Positions 12,117 to 25,835 of a stretch of DNA of 64,000 bases are shown one piece after another. The notes beneath the pieces were generated by a model. It had not been told where the DNA came from, made no database searches, and saw nothing but the letters and a program-made list of their open reading frames with translations. Source of the stretch: Montifringilla adamsi. Its lineage: Eukaryota; Chordata; Aves; Passeriformes; Passeridae. The stretch is from the NCBI GenBank assembly GCA_017590115.1, contig JAGGNK010010226.1, positions 3,755,732 through 3,819,731 on the forward strand, in the 5' to 3' direction. Numbering within the stretch: the first letter of the stretch is position 1; every line of letters starts with the position of its first letter. A program made the translations under genes and the position numbers.

Positions 12117-14538
12117 AGTGACACTTTATTCTGCTAAGGATTTTAATACAGGGATCTTATACCCCACAAATAGTTTAGTTTCACAACAATTTGCTTTGAA
12201 TTTTCACTTTAACCAGTAAGGAAAAAAAAAAAAATATTCATATCAAAGAAAGGATACAAATTCCAGGTTGATTCTTCAGGATTCATGTTTGAATTTTCTT
12301 TACTTAAATGAAAATCAAGTTTTTAAATCAAAGAACAAAATTTTATTGCCTTTTTAAATGTACATTTATGAAAATAGGACTCTAACATTTTACAAAAAAA
12401 AAAGACCACTCATTTGCACTCACACTTATATCTCACTGCTAAATAAATGAAACACTCACTTCTAAATAGCAGCATATGTTAAAATACAAGGAATATACAT
12501 TTTGCTGCTATATGGTTATTTTATTTGAGTAATCACTAACAGGTAACAGACCAAATATACTTCATGGGCATTTCCAGAGTTGACTTGCAACACATACCTT
12601 CAGACAGCTCCTCCTTGCAGCAAAAAATTTTGTCTTTTTTTTTACAGTTTTCACTTACTTTCACTGCTTTAGTGAGATATTTATTAATATATCCTCATTT
12701 AAGCAAAAACTCATTTAACACATTTATATTTTTGAATCACCCGGTGCTAAATTCCCTCTGGGCCAGTGCCTCTGGGCCTGACAATGGCTTCAGTGACTGA
12801 AGCTGCTGTGGCTTGTACTGATGAGCTCCAATTAAGTGTACAAAACCTCCCAAGTCCATCATGCTCAAAGATGTGCCTTTGAGTTCAATAGGTCACAAAG
12901 CACAAAATCAATTAAAAAAGCAGAAGGCTGAGAACAAAGCTGATAACTGATGGAATCCCCACAATGTTTGGGAAAAGGAATACTAAGAGAGGAAGACTAA
13001 GCTTTCTTTCTGTCCCATCACACACCAGATTTCTGCCCTAAGATAAAGAGTCAGCTGCAGTTTGTCATAGGAGCAGGGCTCCCCAAGCAATTCCATTTTG
13101 GTGCTTGAGATATTGGCTTGTTAAAAAAAAAACAAAACAAAACAACAATTTGATTGCATGGCACTGTGATATAATTCAAGAAGAGCTCAAAATCTACCCA
13201 GCATACAGGATAAGGGATCTCTTCCTATCTTTCTGTTATGTCTCCTGCCCAAACTTTAATACTTAATTCCTGTTGCTTGTGAGGCACAAAAGAGTCGCTG
13301 GGGCTGCAGAGGAGTATAAAATTTTGCAGGGGCTTTCAAATGTGTCTGAGTACCCAACAGAGAGTGTATTAAGGAGATTATTAAATTATTGCACAAAATT
13401 GGAGTAATTTTTTGCAGTCTGCTGTAATCTTAGAAACTCCACTCCTTTAATTTTAAAAAAAATCTTTAAAAAGTATTTTATTTGTAAGTATAATAATAGG
13501 GGCAAAATTACGTCAACCCCAGAAAGCTATTTTAAAATCCTTTGTAAAGTATGTGAATTACAGGTTACTCACAACGTGATTGCATTTCACTGCATTATAT
13601 AGTAGTTAGCTTTCTTCTGACTGTAAGGGTTTGTAAAAATGTCCTCTCCTACTTTCAGGTAGGGAATTCCTATAATCAATCTTTTCACTGTGGTATTTTC
13701 AGTCAGTATGGAGCTACTGCATATGGACAAAGCAACTTCCACATGTTTATTTGGAGGGACTCTCAGCAGGGGTTTATAAATACCTTGCCCAGCAGCTCCC
13801 TGAGGAGAAGGTACATCAAAACCAAGCTGTGACATCAAATTGAGAGATAAATCCACACTGAGGCAGATTTCAGAGCTGCAGAGCTCCCTCCTGACAGGGA
13901 AGTGATGAGGGGCTGCAGAGTCCAGTCAGGCTCCAAATCTTGAAGCTATTCTGCCAGATTTGGGGGCAGACAAAGGAATTTTGCTGTCCAGGAACCAGAA
14001 GCAGATGCCCTTGAGGCAAGAAAAGCTGTGGTATCTGTATTACTGTGGGTGTATGAATGCTTTTCTTTAGCAGTGTTTAAGGATTTCAGTGACATGGATG
14101 ACGTGAATGAGTGTTTGGTGTTTGGACTTGGCCTGTTTATCCTTTCCAAATTCAGAAAGGAGGAAAAGAAAAGAAAAAAAGAAAATAAAACAAAAAAGCC
14201 CCTGAAACACTAAGTGACACTTCAGTTCAGGCTAGATCTTCACTAGCATTTTTGTCCAAGGATATACAGACGATGATTTTATTAAATATGGCTACAAATT
14301 TTCAGTGGCTGATTAATGACTTGTTCTTTTGTAAGATCTTATTTTAAAAGAAACAAATGTAGCAAATCTTAAACTCTACTTTGGTGAAGCCATTAAGAAA
14401 ATGCTTATCTATTTCAGTGTACCAGGAACAAAGCTGGACAACTGATATATGTAAACTAAAACCCAAATGAAAATTCAAGGATGAGGCCAAAATGAGCATA
14501 AAAGCTTTTCCTACTAGGATTTTTTTAAGGAACTAATA
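12117..14538. other. Unique non-coding sequence
   Basis: No repeat family or known exon was seen. It contains an A10/(AAAAC)-type simple tract at 13123-13147 and a purine-rich patch at 14157-14203. A minus-strand frame stays open from about 13946 down to a stop at 13587 and has a somewhat protein-like composition, but it matches nothing I recognise. Confidence 0.5.
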
Positions 14539-14621
14539 AAAAATTATTGTCTGCTAGTAACAATTTTGTAAGCCTTTTAAAAGAAGAGTTACCAAATTAT
14601 AGCTAGCAGACAATAATTTTT
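14539..14621. repeat. 83-nt near-perfect hairpin (MITE-like or miRNA-precursor-like)
   Basis: Arms 14539-14557 and 14603-14621 are perfect reverse complements over 19 bp. Pairing continues inward, interrupted by mostly single mismatches: 60-100, 62-98 to 66-94, 68-92 to 71-89 and 74-86 to 78-82 (last digits of position), leaving a loop of about 3 nt. The result is one almost fully folded stem. A palindrome of about 80 bp with TA-rich flanks fits a Tc1/mariner-type MITE, and elements of that kind can be transcribed as miRNA precursors. The fold is read directly from the sequence; the origin is inferred. Confidence 0.6.
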
Positions 14622-14734
14622 CTTAATAAAAAAAAATCTTCAGTCTAAAATAACAATTAAAGACATCTAAGAATAATCACCATCTCATTGTCAGTTTGGT
14701 ATTGACACTGGTTTCTAAAATTGCTGATTTCCCC

Positions 14735-14835
14735 AGTGCCCACAATGGAGGGCCATGAAGATGCTCAGAAGGCTGGAACAGCTCTGCTGTGAAGACAGAG
14801 AGTTGGGGCTGTCCAGCCAAAAGAAGTTGGGCCAC
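14735..14835 (+). mobile_element. CR1 LINE internal fragment
   Basis: The segment aligns by eye to the CR1 ORF2 3' region. It carries GGGCCATGAAGATGCTCAGA, then AAGGCTGGAACAGCTCTGCT, then an AGAGAGTTGGGGCTGTCCAG block, which in intact CR1 encodes the ATKMIRGLE...RLRELGLF segment. It is truncated at both ends and lacks the normal 3' tail. Confidence 0.82.
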
Positions 14836-17729
14836 CAAAATGTGAAGAAATCAGTGCAGCAGGGCAGTGAAGGAGGACAGAAGGTAGTGTTGAAGTAAGA
14901 GACAGCCTAGTACATATATTTCAACCTGGCAGGAGTGACTTTTAAGTAGGACTAATCAGTTAAGTTATCAATTAAAGATGAGGCTTGACTGCATCCACTA
15001 ATGAGGAAGAAACAAGGTATCATTATGAGTTGTCAGTATATTACTATTTATTTTCTGTGGAAAAAAAAAAAAGGGAGACATTGATACAAATAGCACAAGA
15101 GGGAACAAAGGAGAAATGACTGTATGGAGATGTAGGACTGAACAAGAGAGAGATAAAAAGAGAAAAAGGTACTTTTGGCTGGCAGCCCCTTGCATGTCTC
15201 ATTATGTTCTTATTGTTATTTATAAAAGATGCTTTATTTTGCACTTTGAGAGCATTTCCCACTATTCAGGAACAGAAGCACTCCTGCAAAATTCTTGAGG
15301 AGAAGAACCACACAACCCAACAATAAATGCTGCATGATTTTCCTCATCAGTCTGTTTGGGGAGATGGCAGTCAGGTTAACCACCACTCCTGCTTGATCTT
15401 CTCAGAGCTAAATTATGCATGAACAGTGAAGGCACAGGACAAGATGGTCACAGAACTGCTCCTTACAATGAATTCATTGATGTGAGAGGAAAAATTCATA
15501 ATCAGAGGAGGGGGGAGGGAACAGCACAAATAATGTCAGACAACTCCAAGCAGAACACCTTGACTCTGTTTTAATTTTATATATTTAGACCCTTAATATT
15601 TTATTGTAATTAAAAGTAATCTCTGAGATATAAATGTTAGATTTATGCCTACCTATCACATTTTCATCAAATCCATTAGAAACAGTTATCTAAAACAATG
15701 ACAGATAGTAAAAACAATTATGTGACTGCCTGCCTTCTGTTTTCCAAAACCAGCTGTTCTTCATGACTCTTTCTTTACTTATCAGGTATAGGACAAGCTA
15801 TCAAAACAAAAAGCTGTTTTAGAAAGTACTTAATTATTTAACTACAGTAACACAATGAAATTTTTGGATTCTTTGGTATCCTGCAGTTTATTGAAATTAC
15901 CTGGTTGAGATATTTATAAGATTTACCTGTTCTGGTTGCCCATTTGGGGGTTGGTTGTAGGTTGGGCTTTTTTTCCTTATCTTCCATAAAATGTCAAATA
16001 CACTCAACTATGATTTTGTACAGTCACAGGATATTGCATTTCTCCTATTAAGAGCTGTTAATTAGCACCGTTCTATTAACAGATTTTTTTTTTCAGGTAA
16101 AAATTATGTTATTCACATAATTGAAATTAAAATCTTTAAAAAGAACCAAAGAAATTCAGTACTTTATCATGAGGTGATTGTTCTCCACCAGGACCCTACC
16201 AGATTCCACTGAAAGGTGATATTACTTTTGATATTGTCTAAAAAATCAGTATTTACCAGCCAGAGCTTTAAATAAACTGTGAGGCAATATATTACCCCCA
16301 CCAGCTGAGAATTGTGCTCCTATCTGAAATTAAGTTATGAATAATTCCCATCCACTTGGGATTAACTCTGAAAGAAATTCCAGAGGGAACCAGCCCAGAG
16401 GGGCAGAAATAAAAGGAAACTCTTAAGCAGGCAGAGCAGAAATTCAGGCTGCACTGGAATTATCAGGGTCTTTCCTTGCTGAATGTACCCCAAACCTCTG
16501 CCTCTGCTGGCCCCAGGATGGTCCCAATGTGTAAAGGCATCCAAGGTGGCATTACACAAAAGATGCATTGCTGTGATCAAAATGTATCCTTTTAAAAAGC
16601 ATGATTTAATAAAAATAATGATACTGTGATGTACGATAAAGTACTTAGTGAATAAAGTTTTAAGGTGAGAGGATAGGGAATATTAGCTAGACCTCTCAAG
16701 TATGAGAAATAAAGGAACATAGAAATCTAAAGCCTTTTCCACATACAGAAGGTGTAGAAAAGAGAGAGAGAAGTGAGTGAAAATCCACACAGTAATTGTA
16801 AATTTTAAAACTGTCAGAGGAAATCAGAATCCAGTACTTTAATTACCCTTTATAACTCTATCTAGACTCAGGAGCAATATTTTTTCTAAAAATATTTTCT
16901 GTGGACTTATTTAAGGGTAACACTTCCAATGGAACACAAAACTTAGTCTGGAAGTTGATCGTGGTAAACTCCAGCCCATCCCTGCCACGTGGCCTTGGCA
17001 GGTCCCTGCACCTGGGAGCACCTCTGGCTCCAGATCCTTTTTTCCCTGCCAAGTGCACAATGAGCTCTTCAGACACATTACAAGACCAGGCACCAATCTT
17101 CCTTTTCTAGCTGCTGCCACAGTGCTAAAGGCAAAAGCAAGCGCAAAAAATGAAATATTCTTTTCACCTATTGCTCAGCAGCACTCTAAGTCTTAGCAGG
17201 TAAGAATTGAGACTCAAAAAAGCAAACTAGTCTAGCAAAGCCTTCTAGGTTTTGATCTTTGGCAATTCTAGCGACATATTACTTTAGAAAACTGAATTAT
17301 ATAAATCCATCAGCTCATGTTTATTATCATGATGATTTTTAAAAAATTATTAACACTATGGTAGGATTGATTTAAAACATTAACCTTTTCAAAATACTAG
17401 TCTCCTACAGGAAAAGAAAACAACCTGCATATGATGTATTACACGTACTTCATAGTGATATGTCTTACTATGCAAAAAGATACAACCCAGAACAAACTAG
17501 AAAAAGCTAGACAAAAATGTAACCTGAATATGTTTTCAGATGGAACTCACAAGGTATTTGCTAAAAATCAGAAGCCAGACTTAGTGGCAAGCTTCTGAAA
17601 ACTTGCACAGTTCTGATAAGAAAGGACATCTTTCATAAATATTCATTAAAAATTACCTTTTCTGGATCATGAATTTTTCAAGCAGACACTGTTTTGACCT
17701 CTGCAAGGAACAAAATCCAGCCTGTAGCA

Positions 17730-17730
<1 letters not shown>

Positions 17731-17765
<35 letters not shown>
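17731..17765 (+). repeat. Poly(A) run, A35
   Basis: Thirty-five consecutive A residues are followed by CAAAACCAACCAAATAAAAC. No processed pseudogene or poly(A)-tailed element is recognisable upstream, so this is treated as a homopolymer microsatellite. Confidence 0.95.
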
Positions 17766-17766
<1 letters not shown>

Positions 17767-20323
17767 AAAACCAACCAAATAAAACTGGCTTTTCTTGTTG
17801 AGCATCTACTTTTTTCCACTACATGAGGCCCAGGTCAATTAGCCTTGCAAGCCAAGCATTAATATTAAATTCAAATTACAGTCTTTAAATTCCAAAGTGT
17901 TACCTTATTTCCTTGAAAAATTGATTGTGAGGCAAGGCAATGGCTTGCATTTCAAACAATTTTCTAATCTACCATCACCATTCCTCACACATCTTTTAGT
18001 TCAAACAAGACAGTTGTAATTGGTAATCTTAAAGCACTTCATTGACATCTCCTGGGTTAGGAAGACTGGAATGCATTTGTAAATCTTCTCAATCTTCTTT
18101 TTCCTGCTGGAAACTGGGGACTCCCTTTGCACAAGTGTTACCACACCAAGTAAAACATGCAGATTATTCAGTGCTATCATCACTGGTTAGCAAGAGAGGT
18201 ACAAATGGGTGCTGGGACAACAGAACTCAGGTGTGCTGTGCTGAAGAGCCCCTGACTGGCTGTGATCTCTCCCCAGGGATTGTTTCACAGGGGTGTTTCG
18301 ATCTAATCAGCTAATTGCTGGTAAAGACTTGCTATACCCTTTTTCAACAACTTTAATTTTAAATTATCAACATAATGTTGGCAGCTTCAGCTCTTTTGCT
18401 GTTCACCTTTACCCCAACATCTTCTTGATGCACAGATCAAAACACCACCAGCCAATACAGGCAGAAGCAGAGGGCTTTACACCTCAGTTCCATACCCAAA
18501 CTGGTGCAGAAAAAGAGAATTATCCTTTTTAACAGTATTTCAACTTGGCTGGTCAAAAAAAGAGAGAAGCTTCGTGCTCTGTGCGTGTTGCTGAATAAAC
18601 ATCATCATAATTTCTCCTTAAAATCTCATTATTTTAGAGTTACTTGAAAACTAAGGATGGAAATGAGAGATTTCCTTGTATGAATTCTCCTAGTCATAGG
18701 AATCTGAATAGGAAATGTGTTAAGCAACATATAACAGACATTTTCTCTTCAGATGCTCTATTCAATTCCTCCTCCCCCCAGCTTGTGTGCAGGCAAGCCC
18801 CATGAACCCAGATCTAAATGTAATAGAACTGTAGCTAACAGGGAAAAAATTGGGAAGCTGAAATCCTTAAATTTTGGCATGCTCTTACAAAATTCTGCTT
18901 ACCACACCATTCTCAAACACCCTAATTCATTTAAGCAAAACCACACGATTTATTGCTTAAGATGAACATAAAATCCTTCCAGTGCACAAACTCATGGGGC
19001 ATGCAAGCAGGGTTTAAGCTGTGTATTCATAGAGCTTCAGCAACAACAAAAAAAAATGATATGGGGAGAGGTTGAGTTGTGTCTACCTCAAGTAGCAGGG
19101 GAGGAGCAGGAATGTGGCTGTATCAGCACACCACAACCTAGGCACAGTAACAGCTCCATGCTAAAAAAAGATTGAAAAATGTTCAGCATTGGAGGGGACT
19201 TTTAGAAACTTTAATCTTGCTTACTTAACTCTTTGTTTTTACATGCATTTCTTTAGTTTGTCCATGACAAGAAAAAAAAATAAAATTACAGTCTGAATTC
19301 TGAAAGAGAGTGATTTGTTCAGTATAGAGGACAGAAATGTGTCAGGGGCTTTTATTACATTTTACATCTCGCTGCTTATGTGCAGAGAGAGCAAGAGAGA
19401 GAGGAAATGAAGCAACCCAGTTGCCAGAGAATCAAGATGTGGCAAATAATATATGCTCCCCCTTTCAAAGGCAAGGTGCATATACACATATAGGCTATTC
19501 ATTGTGAACAACAGAATTGCTATTTGCCTATTTCAAATGGAATCCAAATGTGCCAAGCACAGCAAGAATACTGAGAGCAAAGAGTGCTTAATATTCTAGC
19601 CCAGCTCACTGAAAAAAGCACTGAATTGACAGAGCAGTGTTCTGTAGAGCAACATGATGTGTCTGCTTTAAATGGAGAATAATGGATTTAAGTTTAGTGC
19701 AGAACTAAAGGGCTCAATTACTATTCATGAATTCTGAAATGTTCTACTACAGAAACTCCTTTTGCATGAAATGTTCATCAGAATCAATGTGTGGAACTAC
19801 AAAAAGTAAACCTTGCCCCCTCACACAATACAGTACTTACCTAGATTTGTGCATTTACAAAGAGCATTGCTGCAGCATTTATCTAAAGCCACCTAGACTA
19901 CAAAATAAACTATTTTAAATGTGCTTCAGAGGGTTGCTGTAGGGAAAGCTGCTCTACTAGTGCCATTTTTTTTGCTTTTAGACAAGTGCTGCAGCGTTTC
20001 CCTGCCCTAAGATGGGACTAGTTCTTCAGGAAAGCTGTTTTCTTGCGGTCTCAAGAGATATTTTGGGCAGCAATGTGAGAAGGCCAGTTTGCAAGCCCTT
20101 TGAAGGGTTTCTCTAACATAGCTGGATTTTTGTTACAAAGTGCATTAAGACTGGTAATTTCAGAAATCTCTTTTTATTCTTCCTGTAAATATGCAAAAGC
20201 TCAATCTTCATTCACCATAAAGAACCAGCACTTACATCCTGTACAATTCAATATTTCTCTTGAAATACAGGGTTTTTCCCGCAATTCAAAAGCCTCACCG
20301 TCTTCCACGGTTTAGTCTGTAAA

Positions 20324-20357
20324 ATTTTTATGCATAATGCATTTTTATGCATTATGG
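20324..20357. repeat. 17-bp tandem duplication with palindromic core
   Basis: Two adjacent 17-mers starting ATTTTTATGCAT differ at a few bases. CATAATGCA (20333-20341) and TGCATTATG (20348-20356) form a 9-bp stem with a 6-nt loop. Confidence 0.7.
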
Positions 20358-23300
20358 GTTTGATCAGTTGCTAAAATGCAGTCAGAGAATTGTCTCCTCT
20401 CTTGTGCTGCATGTACAGGCATGTATTGAAGTCTCATGGAATTATTCTTGACATCTAAGCACATGGTTCTTCAGATATGATTGCCCTTTGCAGTTTGCAA
20501 TACTCATTATAATTAGGGCTAATCACAAGGAAAAGTTTTGTTCAGAATGAGAAAAAAAGTAGTGCAACACGTCTTTCATATAAGATGTTGCTGGTATACC
20601 CCTTCTAATTATGTTCTAGTAATAATGTCCCTTAAAAATTCATATATCTTTTTTTTTCTTTGTAACAAAAGGCCAAATTAATCATCTCTCTGCTTGGAAA
20701 ACATCTGCCATTCAATATCTATTAGCATATAAAGGATGACAATTCTTCAAACATTTGTGTATCCTGCATTATAATTGAGATTAGGACAGGATTTTTTTGT
20801 TTGTTTATTTCCCCAAAACACTATCTTTTAAAGAGTGAAAAGTTTTGTGTGTTTTCTGAATGTACAGATGAGTGTCAGTCCTGAAGGGCTTTCAGGGGCT
20901 TTGTGTTAACAAGTTCCTTCTGTTTGCATATTCCGTCCCTCAGAGCAGCGCACGTACAATTTCCTCATCACTGTGTGCCATCTGGAGTATGCTGCTCGAA
21001 CTGCAGGTTGAAAATAAGGTCTGAGGAGTATTTTCATTGCTTCTATCTGGGAATAGTATCTATTTCAAGGCCTCTTTCTCATATAACACATCTGAAGTTT
21101 GGTGAGGATTTTGCCAGCATTTACAGTAGAGAAGGAACTTCGTTTTGGAAATCCCTTTTTTTACCCAGTCTGCTGTCCTTCTCCTTCTCAGTGAGCTAGA
21201 ATCCAGGAGAGATGAGAACCAACTCTGATGGCTACTCCTGAATTTTTGTGGTACCTTGACTAAGTAGCACAAGCTATGAACAAAACCAGCCATGATTGCT
21301 GATTTAAACTGCCAGTTCTGAAGAATTAAAGGGAAAGTGAAGCGAAAAAATCACCTGCAAAGAAATTGCAAGAAAGAGATGACAGTCATCCAGGGTCACT
21401 TGACTAAGAAACCTGAAAGCCAAGTTAGCTTCCTTTAAAGTTTTAAGTCATGTTTTGAGGAAGAAGGCCAAGAGCAGGTCTGGAAATAACTACAGGAACA
21501 GAGATGTCTTTGCTAATTGCAAGTTCATCTGAAGAAGGAAACTTCACACGAAGAAAGGCTTCCGCTGCCAGGGAAATGCCACAGGGAATGAAGCCCTGAC
21601 TCCTTAAGCAGCCACAGCCTAAGGCCAAAGAACAGCAAAAGCAGACACATGGTACACTCTCATCCCCTAAATGAGCCCTATGTTTCCTTGCACTAAGGAG
21701 CTCTTTTCCTTCTTTTTATTTTTTCCCCTCTTTTTTCTTTTACACATAAAAATCTATGAGTGTCTTAATTTGGTTCAAAACCAGGTATTTCAAAAAGTGA
21801 AACTGCAATGCACCTCAATTTCTCTGGCACACCAGAGAAGATTTGGTTGGATCTATGGGAGCTGGATCCAAGATTTTGTTTTCTAAGAGTCTTACTGAAC
21901 CATGGTGTGGGAGCCAAGCTTAGAAATATTGTGAGGGTGTCTTTGTAGCTGAGCTTCCACAAGGTTATATGGCAAAGAGGTTCAACTAAAATTTTAATAT
22001 TTAGAGAGGCAAAATTTCAAAATCTCAAAATGCATTTATCGCAGGGAGTCAAACAGAAGGTAGAAAGTCAGTTTGGTACAACTTAGTTCCTTCAGTAGCT
22101 AAGAAAATGCAACCATATTTTCATAGAGGAGGCAGCTTTTGTTCTCCACGTTGCAGTTATGAATGGGGACTGCTGTGTTACCTTGAACTCTTTAATGCAT
22201 CTTGGTTAAATAGTGACAAAGACTAGACTCAGACAATTTATTTTATGCAATCTAATGTCGCTGGGCTACAGCTGAGATTACTTTAGGTAGGAAAATTTAA
22301 CAGGGCTCATCCAATTGAGACAGTATAGATTAACTCTGTTGCCATAGAAACATATGATTTTGGCATAGCAAACACAAGAACAGTACATCTAGTCTGGTAT
22401 TTCACTTCTAAGGACTATCATCTGATTATTCAAGGGATGATTATAATAAAACACATATCATATACACCTCTTCATAAATCTGAGACTATTAAAACCGCAC
22501 ACTTGGATTATCAAAAAGTAGTGTAAAATTACCTCATATTATTATATGCACACTGAAAAACACAAAAATTGCAATAATTAAATATATGCAGGTATATTAA
22601 TTTTCTGTAATGTAAAACTTCTGACAGGTAATTATTTGAATTATTTGGAAAACTTTCAGACATCTTCAAGCAGATTTTATAAATGCAAGTCAACCTTCTT
22701 GGAAAAACAAAGTTAAATTGTGTGTGAAATTATATTAGTAGCTCAAACATTTTTCTCTTATATGTCTTTAACACTTTGAGAGGTCTTTGAGTCTTCCTAC
22801 AAATTAATGTATTTAATGTTATTTTTCTGATTGTTATGCCCAAGATAATTTCCTTTCTTGACTTTCTTGAACTAGAAAATTTCAGAGAAGCATAACTTTG
22901 GGCATCTTCCTCATGGGTAACAGGTTAGGGACTCAAAAAAAACCCTTTCTTATTAATTTTTCTTTTTTCAAATAAATGATTCAAATATGTTATAAAGTAT
23001 ATGCAAAAAGATGAAGCCACTTCAGTTTTTCACTTTCCAGATTTTCATTTTAGATTGCAAGCATAATATAGAGTAGTATACTCTAGAAAGAATGAGATAC
23101 TGGTAACAGTAACTCTGTGAGACTGGAGTCCACATTTTAATTCTGGAACATCTTGATATTAAAGAGACATTCATTCTAATAAGAAATGTAACTCAGAAAC
23201 TGCCAAGTTTTAAGACATTCTTCACTGAACTAAACATACTTTTCCACCCCATATTAGATGTTGCTTTGTTTTCTCTTTGATAAACTACATCAGTATTAAA

Positions 23301-24699
23301 CACAGATGAAAGCTCACCAGTGATCAGAATTACACAATTTCTGTTTTTGTGTGCACAGCCCTTTATTACTGTTCTTGCATTGGAGCTGTGATTGGAAAGC
23401 TGTCTACGTTATGTATCTCTCATTGCAAGTACAGGAAACATCAGGCAGACAAATTCTTCTAAAATGTGCTGCACTTTTTAAGCAAGAATATTCATGTATA
23501 TAAATACCCATGCTTACACCTGAGCTCAGTTACTCTTATGGATAATACATTCTGGTTAATTCTATTGATATTTGGGGCCTCAGCAAACAAAATGCCAAAA
23601 ATCTTTAATTTATCTTCTTAATTATCTTCTTTAATTATCTTTATCGCCTTAGTAGGAGACTGGAAATGTACATTATTTAGGGGACTTTTTTTAGTAAGTG
23701 GCTTTTTGATAGGATAAAACATCTTTATTCTGAAAGAAAAAATATTATATTAAAAAATTTTCTTAATACTGTAGGCTGCCTATAAATTCATGCCCCAAAA
23801 ATCTTTCCAAAATAAGGAATATTGTGATGGGTTGACTTCATCCAAGTGCCAGATGCTCACCCAGCAGTTTTCATTTTCTCTCCTCAACAGGACAGTGGGA
23901 GAAATAAGACAGAAAACCTCATGGGACAAGATAAACATCTTATCAGTATCCACTGCAGACAAACCAGATTTGACTTGGGGGATATCGATTTAATTTATTG
24001 GTAATCAAAATAACTTTGGATTGTGAGGAAAAAAGACAAAAAAAAAAATATAAAGTAACACCTTCAGAACCTTGCCCAGGCTCAACTTCACTCCATCATT
24101 CCCATCCCTCTGCATCTCCCAACAAAAGCAGAGCAGGGGAAGGGGAATGGAGGCCATGGTCAGTCCATAATAACTTCTCTCTGCTGCTCCTCCTTTCCTC
24201 TCACTTTTCCCTTGCTCTGGCATGTGGACAGCCAGTAGCAATTTTTAACAATCTACTTTTTAGATACACTCAAGATATGTTAAAATGTAGGCTGAATTTT
24301 GATCAGTTTCAGATTTAGAAATAAGGTGATGCCAGACAAATTTTAGAGCAGACCTGTCAGAACCCACACATATGTTTCTTTAGAACCACGTTCTGCTTTC
24401 ACGTTTTTCTATCTCACAGTTGTCTGCCATCTGGGTGTGCTGCATCCTTCAATTCCCTGAGACATCTCTTAAAACAGACCAAATTAAGTTCTTCAGAACC
24501 ATTCCTTTGCCACTATCTCCAAGCATGCTACCCACTGGCATGGCATCTCTTAAATCCAGGCAGCAAACAGAGCTAAAATATATTTCACAATTTTATAAAA
24601 AGCAACTAACCCACCAGATATAGTGGTATTCCAATCACAGGACAAAACTAATTGCTTTGATACAGGAAAGTGTTTCACCAAAAATAAGAAAGGACTGCT

Positions 24700-24700
<1 letters not shown>

Positions 24701-24738
<38 letters not shown>
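24701..24738 (+). repeat. Poly(A) run, A38
   Basis: Thirty-eight uninterrupted A residues lie between GGACTGCTC and GACAAAGC. No retrosequence body was recognised upstream. Confidence 0.95.
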
Positions 24739-24740
<2 letters not shown>

Positions 24741-25792
24741 CAAAGCACCTACAAAGTGGATTATATTATCATTTAGCTATTGAAAATGTGAATTAAATTA
24801 TTTGTACTTACAAAATATTCTGTCCTTGCAGACAGCTCAGTAGTCCACAACAGGAATTGCTCTAGAGTTTGCTTTTCACTCTGCTTGGAACAGAATAGAT
24901 CTGTTGTGCATCAGAAAAAATAATTACTTTTTTCTAAGAGTTTGTATTATCTTTATATAATTTTATTATACCTAGTAAAGTACTAGAATCCATGGAAGTA
25001 TTGTATGGTTTTTATAAAATATTGCACCTTGTCATGACAAGAGCCAATTACCATACTGAACAGATTATTTTGTAAATGTTTAAATTGATTTTTCAGTTCA
25101 GTCTGGAACATAAATACAGCTGATGGATGTACACAAGAATTACTGTAAATTTTTTTTTTTACTTTTTTTCAAGGCTGAAAGGAAACATTTCGTGTGATAA
25201 TTCTATAATTTCATTTTACAAGAAACATCTGGAGAAATTACTTTTAATCTATGTGAAGCCATACACCTAGTGTTGTGAAAATGGAAAAAATATTTCTATA
25301 GTTCTTTATTTCCAAAAGAACCACTTTTGTTACTGATATGACAAAACTCTGGAAAAGGACACACAATGACAGATATTCCCAGTCCCTTTATAAGCAAACA
25401 CATACACATTCAACCTCACAAGAAGGTTGAAGGTTTACCCTTCCAATATCTCATTTAGATAACAATACTTGTACACTTTCTTCACATTAGAGAAAGAAAC
25501 CAAACCTTGCTTAGAAAATGTAACAGTTGTGGAATATTTAAGTGTCTAAGATTTGAACTCCTTCTTGTGTCCTTCCCCATGAAGTATTTACATTGTCCTG
25601 AATATGCAGGTCTGATTTACCTGTTCAGATGGGCAAAAAAGTGTTCATAAAAATAAATGCAACTTCCAATGTTGGCCCTGCAGCAGCCAAAGTATAAAAT
25701 GCATTAGTCGTACATGACAATCCATCCATCTCTATGTTTATTTTGACAATATCCCAACATCTTCACAAGGAACTAGAGGGGAAAGAAGCACA

Positions 25793-25835
25793 CTTTTTTG
25801 TTGTTTGTTTGTTTTGGGTTTTTTTGTTGTTGTTA
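25793..25835 (+). repeat. T/G-rich low-complexity tract
   Basis: The tract is made of TTTTTTG, TTGTTTG and TTTTGGG type units followed by a GTTGTTGTT run. No gene content is present. Confidence 0.85.

Noticed and set aside
18542..18604. LTR-like R region (GCTCTGTGCGTGTTGCTGAATAAA)
   Set aside because: Only a short resemblance to a poly(A)-signal region; no LTR ends or other LTR blocks nearby.
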